In this document: one piece after another, positions 10,657 through 16,041 of the stretch | Layout: each line of letters starts with the position of its first letter | Position numbering within the stretch: the first letter of the stretch is position 1 | NCBI GenBank assembly: GCA_028456385.1 | Contig: JALNQF010000711.1 | Location: 1 to 16,041 of the forward strand | Source of the DNA: Ophiosphaerella korrae | Lineage: Eukaryota > Ascomycota > Dothideomycetes > Pleosporales > Phaeosphaeriaceae | DNA: 16,041 nt | Direction: 5' to 3' | Program-made: the position numbers and the translations under genes | Notes under the pieces: model-generated | What the model was told of the DNA's origin: nothing | The model's input: only the letters and a program-made list of their open reading frames with translations | Databases searched by the model: none

Positions 10657-11586
10657 ACGTATAGTCTAGCTAATATAATAGTAGAAAGTTTAACTAAGAT
10701 AAGTAAAGCCCCTAGGAGTAGTCCTAAATTAGATAGTACTGTATAGGAAACAATTAAAGGTCGTCTTAACTAGTTAATCGACGATAAAGAAGATATAAAA
10801 ATAGTAATTAATGCCCTAGAAACGTAGAATAAGGAACTATAAGATTACGCGAAATAAAACAAGGTATAAATGAAGGCTATTATCTAAGGCTAGAACTAAA
10901 TAGAATTAATTACCTAAAGATTAGAGATAAGTACTATAAAGAAACTACCTAAGATACCTATTCTTAAAAAGTTTAATAGAACAAGAGAGAAACTAAGACC
11001 TTTTATTATATTAGTATAACTTTAGATAGATATATAAGTACTACACTTTAATATAGAAGAAAAGAAGGTAATATATATTAGATTACACCTCAAGGAAGAC
11101 GTAATAAGATAGTACGAACCCTACTAGATAGATTACACGACACACTCTCTAATAACCTAGAAAGATAAGACTAGAGCTATCTTTAGAAGTTATAAATACT
11201 TTACTAAACAAATAAGAGTAGTATTTAGAGATATAGATATTACATAATAAGCTAAAGAGAGACTTAAAAAACTTATACAAAACAAAAGTATTCTAGAATA
11301 TATATTATAGTTTAAATAACTATCGCAAAATATAGAATAGAATAAGTTAGCCTTAATATTACGATTTAAACAAGGATTAAACTCTAAAATCTAATACAAG
11401 ATAATATATATAGAAAAACTATAAACACTAGAAGCTCTAAAACAATAGGTAATACAAATTAACAATAATCTTTAAGAATAGAAGAAGAATAAATATAGAA
11501 GTTACACCTAGAACTACAATAAGGGAGACCTAATAGTCCTTAACGCTAATAAGGATAGGAAGAAAAAGAAGAATAAAGACTTTACG

Positions 11587-11697
11587 TACTTTAACTATAG
11601 TAAGAAAGGCTACTACGCAAAAAACTACTAATTATAAAAGAAGAAGGATATAGTATACTATAAATATAGGAAACTAAGATATTTTATAAAAGATTAT
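11587..11697 (+). other. Tandem CCHC zinc knuckles of Gag, all ligands lost
   Basis: Two segments have the exact C-X2-C-X4-H-X4-C spacing, but Tyr replaces every ligand: YFNYSKKGYYAKNY (11587-11628) and YYKYRKLRYFIKDY (11656-11697). TGC or TGT becoming TAC or TAT, and CAC or CAT becoming TAC or TAT, are both single RIP-type transitions, so eight of eight ligands are explained. Copy A (7931-7972, 8000-8041) and copy M (5355-5314, 5290-5249) keep the same spacing. In an intact element these knuckles bind genomic RNA in the nucleocapsid. Confidence 0.85.
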
Positions 11698-14600
11698 AAA
11701 AGTAAGGACCTAAAGAAAGAAACTTAGTTAAAAATAATTAAGAAAAAGAAGGAAGCACTATAAGTATAAGTTAAACCTTAGGAAAAAGTAGCTAGGAGTA
11801 AAGAAATATAATATATAATACTCTATTAAACCTTTTATTACAAAGACAACTACTATATACACCTTTCTAGTAAATAGAGAGTAAGATACTTCTTATAATA
11901 GAGATACAAAGTAGTAGTAATAAAGAAAAGAATAAAAGCTTAGTTAAAAGAAATAGCCTAAGTAATAGACCTACTAATAGAAGACTTAGAAAGGGAAGAG
12001 CCCCTAGTACTATTAATCTAGGCTAAAGGACTAGCACTAGATAAAGAGACTACTACAGCTTCTTTTAAAGAACTATAAGAAAGTAAGAAATAGGTTAGTA
12101 TAAAAGTTATAGAGTATACTTAGCTAATAATATATAGCTATAATAGCTATATAATAATAGATATAAGAGAATAAAATAAAGAATAGAAGTTCGTTTAAAT
12201 ATACTTAATAGTTATAAGTATAGAGGAAGTGTATAAAGACTAGAAAAAACGTAATCCTAAAGAAATAAAATTTATACTATTCTAAGAATAGATAAAGTAA
12301 TATATAGTTATAGTAGGAAAAATACTTATAGAAAAAGAGTAGTAGTACTTTGTAAGAAAAATACAATAGATTAATAAAGCCTATATACTAAGAGTACTAG
12401 TAGTATACTATATCCTAATAATAGACATACCTAGGAGAGACAAGTACTAAGAAGGGGATAATAAAATAATAGATCTAAGGTATCTAGTATACTTTAAAGT
12501 ATTATAGTTAGTATACTTAGATAAGAATTATATTATATATAGGAACCTTAAAATAAATAACAACGTATAGCCTATAAGAAGAAGAAGCTATAACTATATA
12601 AGAGTAATCCTAGTAGAAGATATCTAAGGATAAGAAATAATCCTAGAAGATAGATACGTAGTAGTAAGACCTAGCCTAAAACTATCTAAGAAATGCGTCT
12701 AAGGAGGACTATAGTATAAATATATATATAATAAGTATCTAAAATATAAAGAATATAAACTTAAGGTAGGCCTATAGCTCTAGAAAAATAGATAATTTAC
12801 TAAGTTGCTAAAGTAAAAAAAGCTAGAAAGTATAAGAGGCCTATATATTATAAAGACAAGTATATACTAAGAAAAAGAAGTATAATTAATAATTAATAGT
12901 AGAGCTACAAGAAACTTTATATTAAAGAAATTTATAAAGATATAAGGAATAAAGTATATTATAAAGAAGTACTCTTAATAGTTAAGTATAATTAAAAGAA
13001 AACTATTCTAAGAACCTATATAGTTTAAAATAGTACTTTTAACACTAAAACTAGAAAGACTAGAGATTAAGAATATAGTTATAGATATAACAACAATTAA
13101 TAATAAACAAGATATAATATTAGGTATACTATAGTTATAAATAACAAACCTATATATTAATTAGAGAATAGAACAAATTAAATACTATAAAATAGATATA
13201 TTAAAAGCTAATATAAATACTTATAGAAGAGAATTCTCTAAAGAATACAAGAAATAAGAAGAATAGCTTATAGAACTAGAAGACTACCTTCTAGAATATT
13301 AACTATAGGACTTAGCGATAAAACTAGAAGAAGGAAAAAACTTAGGATAGAGCCTAGTCTACTAAAAAACAGAAGAAGAATCTAAGATTAAATAAACGTT
13401 TATCTAGACTACAATAAAAAAAAGATGAATAAGAGAATCTAAATCCTTAGTAGTATATAGATTTATATTTATAGACAAGAAAGAGATAAATAATAAAAGA
13501 CTTTACGTAGATTTTAGAAAAACTAACGTAATTATAAACAAGAACTAATACCTACTACTATAAATAGATAAAATACAAGATAGACTATAAAAAGTAAAGA
13601 TCTTTACAAAACTAGATATCTAAAACGCCTACTATTAGATTAGAATTAAAGAAGGTAATAAATAGAAAATAGTATTTAGAATATAGTATAGACTATATAA
13701 ATATTTAGTTATACTATTTAGCTTAATAAACGCACTAGTAGTATTCTAAGAAAGGATTAATATAGTACTAAGAGAGTACTTAGATATATTTATATTTATA
13801 TACTTAGACGATATCCTTATATTCTTAGAAATAGAGGAAGAATACGTATAACACGTACACAAAGTATTAAAGAAACTAGTAGAAAATAAACTATTTCTTA
13901 AAATAAGAAAATACAAATTCTATATAAAAGAAATAGATTTCCTTAGATTTATTATTAAACTAGGAAAAATTAAGATTAACCTAGAAAAGATTAGATTAAT
14001 TAACAAATAGCTAACACTAAAAAACCTAAAAGAAGTATAATAATTTTATAGGCTAGCTAACTTTTATAGAAAGTTAATAGTAAGATAGTCTAAAGATATA
14101 GAACTAATAACAAAACTTATAAAAAAAGATACGCTATTTAAATAGATAAAAGAATACGATAAAGTATTTAATAAAATTAAAAAGAAGTTTATAGAAAACC
14201 TAACTATTAGAATATATAACCTAGACCTACTAGTAATAGTAAAAATAGATATATCTAACTTAGTCTATAGCATAGTACTAATACAGCAAGACCTAGAAAC
14301 TAAGAAGAAGTACTTAGTTAAATACTTCTCTAAGAAAATAAAGATAGTAGAACTTAACTACCTAATCTATAATAAAGAAATACTAGTAATCTATAAATTA
14401 TTTAAATAATAGAAAGTATACTTATAAGGAGTAAAGTATTAAATAAAGGTCTATACTAACTATAAGAATCTTATAGGATTTATAATAAATAAGGAACTAT
14501 TATAATAATATACAAGATAGTAGGAATTCCTATTAATATTTAATATAGAAATTATATATATAAAAAGAAAAGACAACTAGTTTATAAACGCCCTTAGTAG

Positions 14601-14968
14601 AAGACTAGACTTATAAGAAGAAGTAAGCACTACTAGTATAGTCCTAGTTAAGAATAAAGAAGGATATTTAGTCTTAAATATACCTAAGATAGCTGTAACA
14701 CTTAAAAGAATAAATAATAAGCTAGACAAATAGATTTAGAAAACAACGTAAGAAGTAGCTAAAGAAATAAAGAAATTAGAAATCTAAAAAAGATTTATAT
14801 AAGCCTATAGAAGAATATATATTCTAAGTAAGATATAGAGAGAATTTATAAGATAATTCTATAAATTACTAGTATATAGTTACTAAGGAATTAAAAAAAT
14901 ATTAGATAGACTACTACAAGACTATTATATTCTAAAAGTAAGATAACTAGTAATAGAAGTATTACAAG

Positions 14969-15029
14969 ACTATATAGAATACTATAAGAATAAATATAAT
15001 AGATACGTACTATATAGAATATTATAACT
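14969..15029 (+). repeat. Short direct repeat in B integrase, 40-bp offset
   Basis: ACTATATAGAATACTATAA (from 14969) recurs as ACTATATAGAATATTATAA (from 15009) with one transition. It spans the CX2C part of the integrase zinc finger and the following linker. Element M has only one copy, joined straight to the downstream CTAG, so M lost 40 bp between the repeats. Confidence 0.75.
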
Positions 15030-15273
15030 AGTAGAAGTACTACAATAACTATAGAGAGTTATTATAATAAACTTTATTACGAAGCTACTAAAGTCTAAGG
15101 ACCTAATATTAAGAGATAAATATAATAGAATCCTAATAATAGTAGATAAATTTATAAAGTATACGTACTTCTAACTATATAAAGAGAAAAGTAGGATAGA
15201 AGTTACTATATACTAAGTTCTAAGAATAGTAATTAGTTAATATAGACTACTAGACAAGATTATTATAGATAGA

Positions 15274-15715
15274 TGTTATAGTAGTAACAAGGGAAAGCTA
15301 ATTTAAACTAATTAGCCCTACTACAGATAATAACAACATATACGACCTGTAGGGCAACAAACTTAACTAGGAAGCTAACTACAATAAGGATACGTAATAA
15401 ATTCGCGATTCGCGATCTTAGCAAATACAAAGCACGAATTTATATACGTAATAAATTCGCGATTTACAATCTTAGCAAACATAAAGTACAAAGCTAGCTA
15501 AGAAGTATAAGTATATAGTTAGTAGTAATGCGCATTATTAAGATAGTATTAGTAATTTAATCCTTTAACTATAGAACGCTAATATAAGATAGTTGCAAAA
15601 TATCTTCTATTATTTATAGTTATTATAGATTCTAATACAAACTTTTGTTATTATCTCTTAATCTACTAACTCCTAATTAGGTATTAGGTAGTCGACCCTA
15701 GTAATACCTACAATA
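15274..15715 (+). repeat. 5' LTR of element C
   Basis: It starts TGTTATAG and ends CTACAATA at 15715. These are 8-bp terminal inverted repeats if two RIP transitions are allowed (TGTTGTAG and CTACAACA). The internal start CCTTACTAATTTAG follows. The left third differs clearly from LTRs A, B and M. The central part matches B (AAGATAGTTGCAAAA) and the right end (GACCCTAGTAATACCTACAATA) matches A. It contains a 54-bp tandem duplication with CpG-rich words. Confidence 0.85.
15391..15498 (+). repeat. Two tandem 54-bp repeats in LTR C
   Basis: Unit 1 starts at 15391 and unit 2 at 15445, both with TACGTAATAAATTCGCGATT. Both then read (A)TCTTAGCAAA and a tail like ACAAAGCAC or ATAAAGTAC. Unit 1 has an extra TCGCGATC where unit 2 has a RIP-like TTACAATC. 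The units occupy the place in the LTR where B has its 13-mer cluster, so each subfamily has its own repeat in the presumed U3 enhancer region. Confidence 0.85.
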
Positions 15716-15755
15716 CCTTACTAATTTAGTTATTACAAGAAGTAAAGTGTAAGTA

Positions 15756-16041
15756 ATGTATAGTCTAGCTAATATAATAGTAGAAAGTTTAACTAAAACA
15801 AGTAAAGCCCCTAAGAGTAGTTATAAGTCTAATAGCACTATATAGGAAACAATTAAAGACTAAATTAATAATCTAATCTTAGATAAAGAAGATATAAAGA
15901 TAGTAATTAACGCTTTAGAAACGCAAAATAAAGAACTATAGGATTACGTAAAATAAAACAAGGTATAGATTAAAGCTATTATTAAAGGGTAGAATTAAAT
16001 AGAGCTAATTATACAACGCCTAGTAATAAGTGCTATAAAGA
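15756..16041 (+). pseudogene. Gag N-terminus of element C, partial, with RIP stops
   Basis: ATG at 15756 is the only start codon retained at this position among the four copies (GCG in A, ACG in B, no ATG in M) and is in frame with the family Gag, so it is the best start for all of them. The 95 codons visible encode the lysine- and glutamine-rich N-terminal helical part before the capsid and end with the window. At least seven in-frame TAG or TAA codons interrupt it. It is less damaged than the others (for example ACG CAA and ATA CAA codons survive), but it is not functional as it stands. Confidence 0.8.

Larger units (their letters stand above)
10198..15273 (+). mobile_element. Element B: RIP-degraded Ty3/gypsy retrotransposon, 5' LTR to integrase
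   Basis: This plus-strand copy has a 419-bp LTR with clean ends (TGTAA and TTACA), a 40-bp leader and a continuous gag-pol frame up to the integrase core, where LTR C begins. Surviving CA and TG number roughly 100 in 5.1 kb by eye, which marks fewer RIP rounds than A or M. The missing part (end of integrase, GPY/F, chromodomain, 3' LTR) should lie beyond the window. If it is an insertion into A, the expected 5-bp target duplication is ATAGG (10193-10197). Confidence 0.88.
10657..15273 (+). pseudogene. Gag-Pol of element B, one unbroken frame with RIP stops, cut in integrase
   Basis: A single frame of 1,539 codons runs from the position aligned with the ATG of C to the LTR of C with no frameshift, only TAA, TAG and one TGA. 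In order: N-terminal helix-rich Gag; capsid (about 10945-11500); zinc knuckles at 11587-11628 and 11656-11697; a spacer of about 400 codons; protease (NSRA from 12895, catalytic Asp now Asn); RT (KLDI near 13610 and YLDD 13801-13812, both intact); RNase H (about 14206-14610; DISN and NKEI kept, the TDHKNL Asp is Asn); integrase HHCC with all four ligands Tyr (14860, 14881, 14971, 14980) and core Asp 1 as Asn (15070-15072). The second core Asp (15268-15270) is intact, six bases before the frame ends. Gag and Pol share one frame, so no ribosomal frameshift would be needed. Confidence 0.9.
15274..16041 (+). mobile_element. Element C: youngest Ty3/gypsy copy, 5' LTR and start of gag
   Basis: This plus-strand copy begins at 15274 inside the integrase gene of element B and runs off the window end. 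It keeps about 25 CA and eight TG in 768 bp by eye, by far the highest density here, which marks the least RIP exposure. The frame upstream (B) reads into the LTR without a gap, as expected for a clean insertion. The 5 bases before the LTR, ATAGA (15269-15273), are the predicted target duplication to look for after its 3' LTR. Confidence 0.85.

Noticed and set aside
7000..15270. Alternative genetic code with TAA and TAG read as Gln
   Set aside because: TAG also replaces Trp, and Cys, His, Asp and Gly positions are changed at the same time to Tyr, Asn, Ser or Arg by the same kind of transition. Mutation explains all of these; recoding would explain only some.
15391..15420. Origin or centromere motif in the CGCG-bearing repeats
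   Set aside because: The repeats are confined to one LTR with two units, and no known motif can be recognised.
1..16041. Host genes, tRNA or rRNA genes between elements
   Set aside because: Every stretch longer than 300 bases is accounted for by LTR, gag-pol or the 3' region of M, and the elements abut one another directly.

Overview
The window is entirely transposable-element DNA. It holds four copies of one family of fungal Ty3/gypsy (Metaviridae) LTR retrotransposon, all degraded by what looks like repeat-induced point mutation (RIP). There is no host gene and no RNA gene. Base composition is extremely AT-rich. CpA and its complement TpG are almost eliminated, while CpT, CpC and some CpG survive. 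The gag-pol reading frames can still be followed for more than a thousand codons but are littered with TAA and TAG, as expected from CAA, CAG and TGG under C-to-T change at CpA. This points to a filamentous ascomycete (Pezizomycotina) with active RIP and to a heterochromatic AT-rich compartment such as a centromeric, subtelomeric or AT-isochore block. The species cannot be told from the sequence.

Layout. (1) Positions 1 to about 6517 hold element M on the minus strand. It has a 3' LTR cut by the window start (1-289), a roughly 650-bp 3' non-coding stretch with a polypurine tract, a full-length ruined gag-pol (about 940-6265) ending in an integrase GPY/F region and a chromodomain, and part of its 5' LTR (6304-6517). 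(2) Element A begins at about 6518 on the plus strand, head to head with M and apparently inside M's 5' LTR. It has a 440-bp LTR, then gag, protease and reverse transcriptase, and stops at 10197 just after the RT active site. (3) Element B begins at 10198 on the plus strand: a 419-bp LTR and one 1,539-codon gag-pol frame with no frameshift that I found, stopping at 15273 inside the integrase core. (4) Element C begins at 15274: a 442-bp LTR and the first part of gag, running off the window end.

The simplest reading is serial nesting, with A in M, B in A and C in B. By my hand count, surviving CpA plus TpG rises in the same order, from about 1.5 per kb in M to about 6 in A, 20 in B and 43 in C. 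The outermost copies have therefore gone through the most RIP. The 3' halves of A, B and C should lie beyond position 16041 in the order C, B, A, followed by the rest of M's LTR.

Intact, the family would encode a single Gag-Pol polyprotein: a coiled N-terminal part, capsid, two CCHC zinc knuckles, a long spacer, aspartic protease, reverse transcriptase, RNase H, integrase with HHCC and DDE motifs, GPY/F and a chromodomain. None of the four copies can be autonomous. I found no unknown biological system here. What is informative is the RIP stratigraphy, the mosaic LTRs, the repeat clusters inside the LTRs and the multi-kilobase inverted arrangement of M and A.
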